A stretch of DNA of 37,013 bases from an uncultured Merdimonas sp. (GTDB lineage: Bacteria > Bacillota > Clostridia > Lachnospirales > Lachnospiraceae), in assembly GCA_944375745.1 (NCBI GenBank), contig CALWAV010000028.1:1-37013 (forward strand). Direction: 5' to 3'. A program made the position numbers and the translations under genes. Below the pieces are notes generated by a model. The model had not been told where the DNA came from. It did not search any database and saw nothing but the letters and a program-made list of their open reading frames with translations. This document shows, in pieces, positions 21,997 to 31,656 of this stretch. Position 1 is the stretch's first letter. Each line of letters begins with the position of its first letter.

Positions 21997-23757
21997 ATGC
22001 CTATCTTGAATTTCAGACACCGCCCCCAGAATGAGCTGGAGAGAGGGGGACGTTCCAGAGCCCGGGCGGATCAGACCGATCCGGAGACAACCTGTCCCAA
22101 CTGCCACAGATCCATGCCGCTCACCAGCGTCTGGGCTAATTACAACATCTGCCCCAGCTGCGGATACCATTACCGGACCGGAGCGAGACAGAGAATCAGT
22201 TTTGTTATAGATGAGAATTCCTTTCAGGAGATGTTTTCCGACATTGTGTCGGGGGACCCCCTGAAGTTTCCGGGATATACCAAAAAGCTGTCTGTAGTGC
22301 GCTCTGCCAGCAACGAGAAAGAAGCGGTAGTATGCGGGACGGCCTCCATCGGAGGACGGAAGTGCTGTCTCTTTGTGATGGAGCCCCAGTTTATGATGGG
22401 AAGCATGGGAGCTGCCGTAGGTGAGAGAATTACGCGGCTTTTTGAGTATGCCACAGAAAACAGGCTTCCGGTCGTGGGATTTACTGTATCCGGCGGGGCC
22501 AGAATGCAGGAGGGGCTCTTTTCCCTGATGCAGATGGCCAAGACCAGCGGCGCTGTCTTAAGGCACAGTGAAGCGGGCCTTTTGTATATGACGGTGCTCA
22601 CCAGTCCTACCCTGGGCGGCGTGACGGCCAGCTTTGCCATGGAAGGAGATATTATTCTGGCTGAGCCGGGGGCTACCATCGGGTTTGCCGGAGCGAGAGT
22701 GGTGGAGCAGACCACAAGAAAACCGCTTCCCAAGGGCTTTCAGACTGCGGAATCCATGCTGGAGCATGGGTTCGTGGATGCAATCGTGCCCCGGAACCGG
22801 CAGCGGAAGGTGATAGCCCATCTTCTGAAGCTCCACACAGAAGGCGCAAAGCCGGAAACTGTAAAGCGGCTCTCCGGGGAAGAGACAGCAAAGGCGCAGC
22901 AAAACGGCAGCGTGTCGGATGCAGACAGCCCACGGCAGACAGAGGAATCTGCGCGCCTGCAGAGCACACTGTCCGCGAAAACGGTCAGAACAGCCTTTGA
23001 CAGTGTAAAAATTGCCCGGGGCAACGACCGGCCTACGGGACTTGACTATATCAAAGAGATTTTCACCGACTTTTTTGAGATGCACGGAGACCGGCGCTAT
23101 GCGGACGATCCGGCCGTGGTGGGAGGAACCGCCCGCCTTTCGGGAAAGCCTGTGACAGTCATCGCCATTGAAAAAGGACATACGGTAAAAGAGCGCGCGG
23201 CCCGCTATTTCGGAGCGCCGGGGCCTGAAGGATACCGGAAAGCGCTGCGTCTGATGAATCAAGCGGAGAAATTCCACAGGCCGGTCATCTGCTTTGTGGA
23301 TACCTCAGGAGCATACTGCGGCGTCGGAGCAGAGGAGAGAGGACAGGGCCAGGCTATTGCGGAGAATCTGATGACTATGATGAGCCTTTCCGTTCCCGTG
23401 ATTTCCGTTCTGATTGGAGAGGGAGGCAGCGGCGGAGCCCTTGCCCTTGCGGTGGCAAACCGTGTCTGGATGCTGGAGAATGCCATTTATTCAGTAATTT
23501 CTCCGGAGGGCTGCGCAAGCATTCTCTGGAAAGACGCCAAAAAGGCGGGAGAGGCGGCAGCCTGCCTGAAGCTTACCGCCCAGGACGCAAAGCAGTTCGG
23601 ATTTGCGGAGGAAATTATTTCGGAAGAACAGCTTGGACAGCCCGCATTTTATACGGAGCTGCGCAAAAAGCTGGAAAACGAGCTTGGAGAGCTTTTGGAG
23701 CTGCCGGATTTAAGAGAGCAGCGCTATGAAAGATTCCGGGCTTTTGGAAGGAGCTAG
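21997..23757 (+). CDS. accDA: Acetyl-CoA carboxylase carboxyltransferase, fused beta-alpha subunits
   Basis: A 586-residue fusion of AccD and AccA. Residues 1-280 are AccD, with a zinc ribbon at C33-x2-C36 ... C52-x2-C55 and the SGGARMQEG oxyanion-loop segment. Residues about 281-328 are a polar linker rich in Ser, Glu and Gln. Residues about 329-586 are AccA, with [36 protein letters not shown] and [20 protein letters not shown]. AccA's usual N-terminal coiled segment seems reduced to the linker. The enzyme transfers CO2 from biotin to acetyl-CoA, giving malonyl-CoA. It starts 4 bp after accC and ends 3 bp before the synthetase gene. Confidence 0.94.
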   Translation: MPILNFRHRPQNELERGGRSRARADQTDPETTCPNCHRSMPLTSVWANYNICPSCGYHYRTGARQRISFVIDENSFQEMFSDIVSGDPLKFPGYTKKLSVVRSASNEKEAVVCGTASIGGRKCCLFVMEPQFMMGSMGAAVGERITRLFEYATENRLPVVGFTVSGGARMQEGLFSLMQMAKTSGAVLRHSEAGLLYMTVLTSPTLGGVTASFAMEGDIILAEPGATIGFAGARVVEQTTRKPLPKGFQTAESMLEHGFVDAIVPRNRQRKVIAHLLKLHTEGAKPETVKRLSGEETAKAQQNGSVSDADSPRQTEESARLQSTLSAKTVRTAFDSVKIARGNDRPTGLDYIKEIFTDFFEMHGDRRYADDPAVVGGTARLSGKPVTVIAIEKGHTVKERAARYFGAPGPEGYRKALRLMNQAEKFHRPVICFVDTSGAYCGVGAEERGQGQAIAENLMTMMSLSVPVISVLIGEGGSGGALALAVANRVWMLENAIYSVISPEGCASILWKDAKKAGEAAACLKLTAQDAKQFGFAEEIISEEQLGQPAFYTELRKKLENELGELLELPDLREQRYERFRAFGRS

Positions 23758-23760
23758 TTT

Positions 23761-25407
23761 ATGAGTATCATTCAGAACTTTTATAAAGAAACCATTGATG
23801 AGAACGGGTGCCTCACAGACATTGAGACACACTGGCCGGAAAACTTTAATTTCGGTTATGACGTGGTAGACGCCATCGCGGAGGAAGAGCCGGAAAAGCG
23901 CGCTCTTGTATGGTGCAATACGGAAAACGAGGAGCACATTTTCACCTTCGCGGATATCCGGGAGCAGAGCAACCGGGCAGCAAACGCCCTTTTGAAAGCC
24001 GGAATCAAAAAAGGAGACCGGGTCATCCTGGCCCTGAAGCGCCATTATGAATACTGGTTCGTCTCCGTGGCTCTTCACAAAATCGGCGCAATCATGATTC
24101 CGGTGACACATATGCTGACTACAGAGGATTTCATCTACCGGATCCGCAGTGCGAAGGTAAACGCGGTTATCTGCACCCCCATGGACGGAGTGCCGGGGAA
24201 GGTCAGAAAGGCTGTGGAAGAACTGAAGGCAGACTGCAGGCTTTGGACAGTGAAGGAGACCATAGAGGGCTTCGAGAATTTTACGGAGGCCTGTGAAGCG
24301 GCTTCTCCCGAACTGGAGAGACAGGAGACAAAGGCTTCGGATCCCATGGTGATGTATTTTACTTCCGGAACCTCCGGTTATCCCAAAGGAGTCATCCACG
24401 ATTTCACCTATCCGCTGGCGCATTATGTGACGGCGAAATACTGGCAGCAGGCAGAGGATGGAGGCCTTCATTTTACCATCTCTGAGACCGGCTGGGCCAA
24501 GGCTTCCTGGGGTAAGATTTACGGACAGTGGATTGTGGGCGCCGCGGTTATGGTTTATGATTTTGACAACTTTGAGCCCAAGCAGTTGGCGGCTGTCATC
24601 AATAAATATGGCGTGACCTCTTTCTGCGCGCCGCCTACGGTTTACCGTTATCTGACGAGGAAGGACTCTCCGGCGGTTCCAAGCGTGAAGCATGCAGTGA
24701 CGGCCGGCGAGTATTTAAGCCCGGAGGTATTTGAAAAATTCAGGGAGCAGACAGGGCTCACTCTCCGGGAAGGCTATGGCCAGACTGAGACAACCCTTCT
24801 TCTGGCAAATTTCCGGGACGCTGACTCACGGGCCGGCTCTCTTGGAAAGCCCTCTCCCATGTACCACATTGAGCTTCTCGGAAAGGACGGAAAGCCCGTT
24901 CCGGACGGAGAGATCGGAGAGGTCTGCGTGGTGCCGAAAGACGGGAAGCGTCCGCTGGGTGTCTTCTGTGCCTACCTCGACAATGAGGAGCGGTATCAGG
25001 AGGTCTGGAGAGGCGGCGTATACCATACGGGAGACGCGGTCTGGAGAGACGAGGACGGATATTTCTGGTTCCACGGACGTTTCGATGATATCATTAAGAC
25101 AGGCGGCTTCCGTGTGGGCCCCTACGAGGTGGAAAATGTACTGATGAAGCATCCGGCTGTGGCCGAGTGCAGCGTCATCGGTGTTCCCGACAAGCTCCGT
25201 GGCCAGGCTATCAAGGCAGTTATTGTGCTGGCGCCCGGCTATGAGCCGTCCAGGCAGCTGGACAAGGAGATCAGAGAGTTCTGCAATTCGGAGCTGGCTG
25301 AGTATAAATGGGTGCGTCTGATTGAGTTTGTGGATGAGATGCCAAAGACCATCAGCGGAAAGATCAGAAAGGCCAGACTTCGCGAGGAAAGCGCGAAAGC
25401 GGTATGA
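23761..25407 (+). CDS. Acyl-CoA synthetase (AMP-forming, ACSM/medium-chain-like)
   Basis: A 548-residue adenylate-forming ligase. It has the P-loop-like YFTSGTSGYPKG (199-210), the GWAKASWGKIYGQW gate block, YGQTET, HTGDAVWRDEDGYFWFHGR, DDIIKTGGFRVGPYEVE, and the catalytic lysine K534 in KTISGKIRK. The gate block is closest to the medium-chain acyl-CoA synthetase (ACSM/MbcS) group, so a short, branched or medium-chain fatty acid is the likely substrate; this is family inference. It overlaps the MarR gene by ATGA and is the tenth gene of the fatty-acid operon. It may activate exogenous acids for use or priming. It could also supply the acyl-CoA effector sensed by the regulator. Confidence 0.9.
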   Translation: MSIIQNFYKETIDENGCLTDIETHWPENFNFGYDVVDAIAEEEPEKRALVWCNTENEEHIFTFADIREQSNRAANALLKAGIKKGDRVILALKRHYEYWFVSVALHKIGAIMIPVTHMLTTEDFIYRIRSAKVNAVICTPMDGVPGKVRKAVEELKADCRLWTVKETIEGFENFTEACEAASPELERQETKASDPMVMYFTSGTSGYPKGVIHDFTYPLAHYVTAKYWQQAEDGGLHFTISETGWAKASWGKIYGQWIVGAAVMVYDFDNFEPKQLAAVINKYGVTSFCAPPTVYRYLTRKDSPAVPSVKHAVTAGEYLSPEVFEKFREQTGLTLREGYGQTETTLLLANFRDADSRAGSLGKPSPMYHIELLGKDGKPVPDGEIGEVCVVPKDGKRPLGVFCAYLDNEERYQEVWRGGVYHTGDAVWRDEDGYFWFHGRFDDIIKTGGFRVGPYEVENVLMKHPAVAECSVIGVPDKLRGQAIKAVIVLAPGYEPSRQLDKEIREFCNSELAEYKWVRLIEFVDEMPKTISGKIRKARLREESAKAV

Positions 25408-25859
25408 GAGAAAGATTTGAGCTTTTTACAATAGCGGTAACACGCGCGTATAAGTATATTCAGCAAATCAAGAAGCATGAAAGCGTCACCTTCGGGATCA
25501 AGGGCATTCATGTCATGTGTATGGTGGCCCTTGGAAAGAGCCCGGAGGGACTGACAGTGACGGAAATCGCTTCTTACTGCTGCGAGGATAAGGCCGCTGT
25601 TTCAAGAACAGTGGACAGCCTCGCGGAAAAGGGATACGTGGAGTACGAGGAAGCGCAGGGCAGACGGCGGTGGCGGTCCAAGGTAAGACTCACAGAGGAA
25701 GGCCGGAAGGTCACGGAAGGACTGGACGGGCTGATAGATGAGATTGTGGGTCAGATTAAAGGCAGCCTTACCACGGAGCAGGAAGCGTTCTTTTACCGTG
25801 TATTTTCCATTATCAATGACAGACTTGCAGAGTATTGTGAAAAGCTGGAAACGAGATAG
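25404..25859 (+). CDS. MarR-family regulator, FabT-like
   Basis: A 151-residue winged-helix protein with the MarR layout. An N-terminal dimer helix (1-30) is followed by the recognition segment LTVTEIASYCCEDKAAVSRT (about 51-70), the wing EAQGRRRWRSKVRLTEEG and C-terminal dimer helices. Its start overlaps the stop of the acyl-CoA synthetase gene (ATGA). As the last gene of the fatty-acid operon it would be under its own feedback. By analogy with FabT it likely binds the paired palindromes at the fab promoter with acyl-ACP or acyl-CoA as effector. That link is inferred, not shown. In many relatives fabT opens the operon, so the 3'-terminal position is uncommon. Confidence 0.87.
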   Translation: MRERFELFTIAVTRAYKYIQQIKKHESVTFGIKGIHVMCMVALGKSPEGLTVTEIASYCCEDKAAVSRTVDSLAEKGYVEYEEAQGRRRWRSKVRLTEEGRKVTEGLDGLIDEIVGQIKGSLTTEQEAFFYRVFSIINDRLAEYCEKLETR

Positions 25860-25886
25860 AAGATATCCCGTTTCCAGCTTTTTTTG
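25841..25886 (+). terminator. Terminator of the fatty-acid operon
   Basis: AAAGCTGGAAACG (25841-25853) pairs with CGTTTCCAGCTTT (25869-25881), followed by TTTTT. The left arm lies inside the last codons of the MarR gene, so the coding end and the terminator are shared. Confidence 0.92.
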
Positions 25887-25924
25887 TGCGGAATTTTCGG
25901 GAACCTTTTTTCCATCGGAAAGTG

Positions 25925-25966
25925 GAAAGAGTGGTTGTGGAACTTAAAACTCTTTCATGCTAAGAT
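25925..25966 (+). promoter_or_regulatory. PTS operon promoter with inverted repeat
   Basis: GAAAGAGT (25925-25932) and ACTCTTTC (25949-25956) are exact inverse copies with a 16-bp centre. An extended -10 box TGC-TAAGAT ends at 25966, so the right arm abuts it. The -35 is weak. Such a layout suits control by the PRD regulator that follows. Confidence 0.5.
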
Positions 25967-25999
25967 AACACCATCAGGAACAGGAACGACGAAGCAGGA

Positions 26000-26014
26000 C
26001 CTTCCAAAGGAAGG
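26000..26014 (+). promoter_or_regulatory. CCTTCC-AAA-GGAAGG hairpin holding a Shine-Dalgarno
   Basis: A perfect 6-bp palindrome whose right half, GGAAGG, is the ribosome site of the first in-frame ATG (26018). In mRNA it could mask that site and favour the second ATG at 26039. Confidence 0.4.
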
Positions 26015-26017
26015 ACG

Positions 26018-27958
26018 ATGGAAGGGTGGGGGAACAGGATGTTAGGAGAAAGATTGACGAAGCTTTTAAGCCTTCTGACTCAGAATGAACCAAGGCCGCT
26101 CTCTGAACTGGCGGCAAAGATGAATCTGAGTACAAAGACGGTCAGAAATCTTGTAAAAGAACTGGATGAAGCCCTGCGGGACAATGGTGCGCACGTTGTC
26201 TCAAAACGGGGAGAGGGATTTATGCTGGAGGTAACTGATCTGGAAGCCTTTCAGTCCCTGTTTCTCTCCGGGGCCGGACAGACGCCCTCTGATTCCGCCC
26301 AGCGGGTCCGCTTCCTGATAGAGCAGTTCCTGAAAAATGACGATTATATGAAAATGGATGAGCTGTGTGAGCAGCTGTATGTAAGCAGAAAGACGCTGGC
26401 GGCGGACATCCGGAAAGCGGAAGAGTTTTTCGAGGAGTTTCATCTGGAGCTGGAGAGAAAGCCTCATTACGGAATGCGCCTGACAGGCGGCGAATTTTCA
26501 AGAAGACTCTGCATGGCGCAGTATATGCAGAAGCAGAGCGGAAAAGGAGTTGTGCAGGGAGCGGAAATCAAAAACGCTCCGGAGGACATTTCGGAGGAAC
26601 AGCTTATCGCGGATGCACTTCTGGAGGCGCTGGAAAAGGAAGAATACCATATTTCCGACGTGGGTTTCCACAGCCTGGTGCTGCATATCGCCATATCGGT
26701 GAAACGAATCCGGGCCGGCCAGTATGTATCAGTCGGAAATGCGGATTACGCCCAGCTTATCGGAGAGACGGAAGCGCGGATAGCCAGGGAATGTACCGCG
26801 AAGCTGGAACAGCCCATGGAAGTCGTATTTCCCGAAGAAGAAATCCGGTACCTGGCCATTCACCTGGCTGGAAAGGAATCAAACCAGAACCTGGTTATCG
26901 ACAGTGAGATACAGAAGCTGGTACAGGAAATGCTTCAGGAGATCTATGAGGTGTTTCAGATTGATCTGCGGGATGACCTGGAGCTCTTCGCCTCTCTGGG
27001 ACGCCATCTGGTGCCGCTGGTCATCCGGCTGAAATACGGAATGAAGCTCCGCAACCCGCTGCTTCAGGAAGTGAAAAAGCGTTACAGCCTGGCATACACC
27101 ATGGCCATGCAGGCCTGCGCGGTCCTGGAACGCCATTACCAGACGCTGCTGGATTCCAATGAGACTGCTTATATCGCTCTGGCACTGGAGCTTTCGCTGG
27201 AACGGCACAGAAAGCAGATAGAGAAAAAGAGAGTTCTCTTCGTCTGCGCCTCCGGAGCAGGCACGGCAAAACTTATGGCCTACCGGATGCAGGAAGCTTT
27301 CCGGGACTACATAGAAGAAATCGTAACCTGCGATCAGTTCAGCATCGGGAAACAGGATTTTTCCCGGATTGACTATCTGTTTACGACGGTTCCAATCAGG
27401 GAAAAGGTTCCGGTGCCGATCTATGAGGTGCAGAAGATTCTGGAATTCGGTGATATTTCTGGAATCCGGCATTTCCTGGACGGAGCTCAGGAGCGGGATA
27501 TTCTGGAATACTATCCGGAAAAGCTGTTTTTCCCGCATCTGCAGGGAGAGACGAAGGAAGAAATCCTGAAGACGATGACGGAGAAAATCCGGGAAGTGCG
27601 TCCCCTGCCAATGGAATTCTACCAGGCGGTCTTAAAAAGGGAAGAGCTGGCCAGAACCTGTATGGGAAACCAGGTGGCGATGCCTCATCCGTACCGGGTG
27701 ATGACCGAGGATACCTTTGTGAGCGTCGGGATTCTGGAAAAGCCGGTCAAATGGGATGAAAGCCAGTGGGTGCAGGCGGTATTTCTGGTATCCGTGTCCA
27801 GGAAGAAGCAGAAGAAAATCCAGAATTTTTATTCGACTACGGCGCGTCTTCTTCTGGATGAAGAAAAAATAAAAACGCTGATAAAAGAAAGAAATTATGA
27901 GACCCTGAAAAAACTGCTGCTGACAGTAGGAAGGGAGAAGGAGGAAGCAGATGGATGA
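26018..27958 (+). CDS. PRD-containing PTS-regulated transcriptional activator (LicR/ManR type)
   Basis: A 646-residue regulator with N-terminal HTH_11 and second HTH domains (about 10-155), PRD1 (about 195-295, H223 and H282), PRD2 (about 300-400, H330), an EIIB-like domain with C410 in FVCASGAGTAKL, and an EIIA-like domain with H557 in AMPHPY. The PTS phosphorylates such regulators on His and Cys to tie activity to sugar flux. PRD2 lacks its second histidine: the usual IALH reads IALA at residue 389, so PRD2 control may differ. Starts at 26018 and 26039 are both possible. The gene overlaps the IIA gene by 8 bp and opens the cellobiose-type operon, which it probably activates. Confidence 0.93.
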   Translation: MEGWGNRMLGERLTKLLSLLTQNEPRPLSELAAKMNLSTKTVRNLVKELDEALRDNGAHVVSKRGEGFMLEVTDLEAFQSLFLSGAGQTPSDSAQRVRFLIEQFLKNDDYMKMDELCEQLYVSRKTLAADIRKAEEFFEEFHLELERKPHYGMRLTGGEFSRRLCMAQYMQKQSGKGVVQGAEIKNAPEDISEEQLIADALLEALEKEEYHISDVGFHSLVLHIAISVKRIRAGQYVSVGNADYAQLIGETEARIARECTAKLEQPMEVVFPEEEIRYLAIHLAGKESNQNLVIDSEIQKLVQEMLQEIYEVFQIDLRDDLELFASLGRHLVPLVIRLKYGMKLRNPLLQEVKKRYSLAYTMAMQACAVLERHYQTLLDSNETAYIALALELSLERHRKQIEKKRVLFVCASGAGTAKLMAYRMQEAFRDYIEEIVTCDQFSIGKQDFSRIDYLFTTVPIREKVPVPIYEVQKILEFGDISGIRHFLDGAQERDILEYYPEKLFFPHLQGETKEEILKTMTEKIREVRPLPMEFYQAVLKREELARTCMGNQVAMPHPYRVMTEDTFVSVGILEKPVKWDESQWVQAVFLVSVSRKKQKKIQNFYSTTARLLLDEEKIKTLIKERNYETLKKLLLTVGREKEEADG

Positions 27959-28280
27959 CGATAAGTATACGGTAGCCTTTGAGCTGATTACGAAGGCAGG
28001 GGACGCCAAATCCAAAGCCATGATGGCCATTGAGGCGGCCCGGGAGTTCGAATTTGAAGAGGCTGAAAAATATCTGAAGGAAGCGGAGCAGGGACTGAAG
28101 GAAGCTCATGACGCTCAGCTGGATATGATGCAGAAGGAAGCGAGCGGAACACCGGCTGATGTGAACATCATTCTGGTACACGCCCAGGATCATCTGACTA
28201 TGGCGATCATGGCCCATGACAACGCAGAGGAATTTATCAATCTTTACAAACTGATCAGAGAGCTGAAGGAGGAAAAGTAA
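27951..28280 (+). CDS. PTS lactose/cellobiose-family IIA component
   Basis: A 109-residue three-helix IIA protein. The phosphorylated histidine is H77 in VHAQDHLTMAI. It passes phosphate from HPr to IIB. It overlaps the regulator gene by 8 bp and is followed immediately by the IIB gene, so expression is coupled. The substrate is probably cellobiose or another beta-glucoside, judged from the IIC and GH1 genes that follow. Confidence 0.94.
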   Translation: MDDDKYTVAFELITKAGDAKSKAMMAIEAAREFEFEEAEKYLKEAEQGLKEAHDAQLDMMQKEASGTPADVNIILVHAQDHLTMAIMAHDNAEEFINLYKLIRELKEEK

Positions 28281-28589
28281 ATGAGAATCATGTTAGCATG
28301 CAACGCAGGAATGTCCACAAGTCTGGTAGTGGCAAAGATGCAGGACGCCGCAAAGGCCGAAGGAAAGGATTATAAGATCTGGGCCGTAGAGCAGGGCGAG
28401 ATTCAGGATGAGCTTGGAAACTTTGACGTTCTTCTGCTGGGACCCCAGGTGCGCCATATCTTAAGAAGAGTGACAAAGCTGGTGGGCGATCAGGCAGCAG
28501 TGGATGTAATTGAAAGCTCCGCTTACGGACGCTGTGACGGAGCGGCAGTGTTGAAACAGGCAGAAGCACTTTACGAGGGGAGAAAATAA
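28281..28589 (+). CDS. PTS cellobiose-type IIB component
   Basis: A 102-residue IIB protein of the lactose/cellobiose group. The phosphocysteine is C7 in MLACNAGMSTS, in the usual loop right after the first strand. It starts directly after the IIA stop codon. Phosphate moves from IIA His77 to this Cys and then to the incoming sugar in IIC. Confidence 0.94.
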   Translation: MRIMLACNAGMSTSLVVAKMQDAAKAEGKDYKIWAVEQGEIQDELGNFDVLLLGPQVRHILRRVTKLVGDQAAVDVIESSAYGRCDGAAVLKQAEALYEGRK

Positions 28590-28591
28590 AA

Positions 28592-29893
28592 ATGGGATTT
28601 GCAGCAAAATTTGAAGACCGCCTGATGGATATCGCGGACTTTGTGGACAATAATGTATATCTGAGCAGCATAAAAGGAGCGTTTACGGACTATGTGCCGT
28701 TTATCATCGTAGGTTCTTTCGGAACCTTGTTAAGCTCACTGATTTCCAGCACAACCACGGGACTGGCACAGTGGATTCCGGCGCTGGCCAATCTGGCTCC
28801 GGCATTTTCAGCCATGAGCTTTGCGGCCATCTCCTGTATGACCATACCGATTATCTTTCTGATTGCCCTGCATCTGGCAAAGGCAAAGAAGATGCAGCCT
28901 TTTATCACAGCCATTCTCTGTGTGATTTCCTATCTCTGCATGGTTCCGAACGTGGTGACTGTGACTATTGAGGAAGCTGCCGGAAGCACTTCCGGACTTG
29001 GAAGCGGCGTGCTGGGAGCTCAGGGACTGTTCATCGGAATGCTGGTGGCCGTGCTGATCACGAATCTTTTCCAGAAGCTGACCAGCATCGAGAAAATCAA
29101 GATCAAAATGCCGGATTCCGTACCCCAGGGTATCGCGGTATCCTTCAATATTCTGATTCCGGTATTTATCATCATTGTGATTTCGGCTGTGTTTGGAACG
29201 GTATTCCAGATTCTGACCGGAAGCTATATCAATGAGTTTATTTACAATGTAGTGCAGGCTCCGCTGTCCGCAGTGGTACAGACCACGCCGGGTATCGTGA
29301 TTATGGCCATTGTGTGCCAGCTTTTCTGGTTCCTGGGAATCCACGGCGGACTGGTAGTAGAGCCTATCAGAAGCCCGCTGTCCGCGGCGGCTCTGGCAGC
29401 CAATATTGCGGCGGTAGAGGCCGGACTGGAGGCGACTCAGCCTCTGACCAGAGGTCTCTGGACAGTGTTTGTAGTAGTGGGCGGCGCCGGTCTGACATTA
29501 TCTCTGATTTTCGCTATCCTGCTCTTCTCCAAACGGCAGGACCACAGAGCTATCGCGAAACTCTCTCTGCTTCCCGGTATCTGTGGAATCGGAGAGCCGA
29601 TGGTATTCGGACTTCCGCTGGTGCTGAATCCGACCTTTGCGATTCCGTTTATTCTGAATTCCGGTATCGCGGCGGCCATCGCTCTTGGAGCAATCCAGAT
29701 TGGCTTCATAAGCTGCAGCACGGTAGACGCGCCCTTTGGCCTTCCGCTGTTTATCAACGCAGCTCTGTCCTATGGATGGAAGGGAGCGATTGTACAGCTA
29801 GTGATTCTTATAGTCGGCACTCTGACCTACATCCCCTTTGTGCTGATGTCCAACCGGATGGCGCAGAAGGAAGCGGAAAAGAAGGAGGCTTAA
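28592..29893 (+). CDS. PTS cellobiose-type IIC membrane permease
   Basis: A 433-residue membrane protein with about ten helices. It opens with FEDRLMDIADFVDNNVYLSS, and the GIHGG, GEPMVFGLPLVLNP and CSTVDAPFGLPLF segments are characteristic of lactose/cellobiose IIC. It moves a beta-glucoside across the membrane as the sugar is phosphorylated. It sits 2 bp after the IIB gene and 3 bp before the GH1 gene. Confidence 0.94.
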   Translation: MGFAAKFEDRLMDIADFVDNNVYLSSIKGAFTDYVPFIIVGSFGTLLSSLISSTTTGLAQWIPALANLAPAFSAMSFAAISCMTIPIIFLIALHLAKAKKMQPFITAILCVISYLCMVPNVVTVTIEEAAGSTSGLGSGVLGAQGLFIGMLVAVLITNLFQKLTSIEKIKIKMPDSVPQGIAVSFNILIPVFIIIVISAVFGTVFQILTGSYINEFIYNVVQAPLSAVVQTTPGIVIMAIVCQLFWFLGIHGGLVVEPIRSPLSAAALAANIAAVEAGLEATQPLTRGLWTVFVVVGGAGLTLSLIFAILLFSKRQDHRAIAKLSLLPGICGIGEPMVFGLPLVLNPTFAIPFILNSGIAAAIALGAIQIGFISCSTVDAPFGLPLFINAALSYGWKGAIVQLVILIVGTLTYIPFVLMSNRMAQKEAEKKEA

Positions 29894-31399
<1,506 letters not shown>

Positions 31400-31440
31400 A
31401 TACAGCTGCCGCTCATGCTGCAGTTGAGATTTGAGATGTC

Positions 31441-31487
31441 ACAAGTCACACCTGGACCGGTTTGATTCCGGTCCGGGTGTGACTTGT
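31441..31487. repeat. 20-bp inverted repeat downstream of the PTS operon
   Basis: Positions 31441-31460 (starting ACAAGTCACACC) and 31468-31487 pair along all 20 positions with one G-U and a 7-nt loop. No T-run follows on either strand, so it is an atypical terminator. Its job could be transcript end protection or insulation. It lies in the 257-bp gap before the AAA-ATPase gene. Confidence 0.7.
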
Positions 31488-31656
31488 AACGTTTACCGGA
31501 AAAATAACGGAATGTGCCGGAAAAGGCGTCCTTGCGCCTCACGTCCTGACGTAGTAAAATGAAGCTGTAGAAAAAAACGGGCATCTTTGCCTTTTACTAT
31601 AGCCCCTCCGCGGGGTGTATATAGCGGGGGTATATAATGTAAGGGAGGCGCATGGC

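Noticed and set aside
25887-26017. Sigma-54 promoter upstream of the PRD regulator
   Set aside because: No TGGCAC-N5-TTGC-like -24/-12 pair could be found, and the regulator lacks the AAA domain of LevR-type activators.
31615-31656. GTG start 14 codons upstream for the AAA-ATPase protein
   Set aside because: No ribosome site before it, while AAGGGAGG precedes the ATG at 31657.
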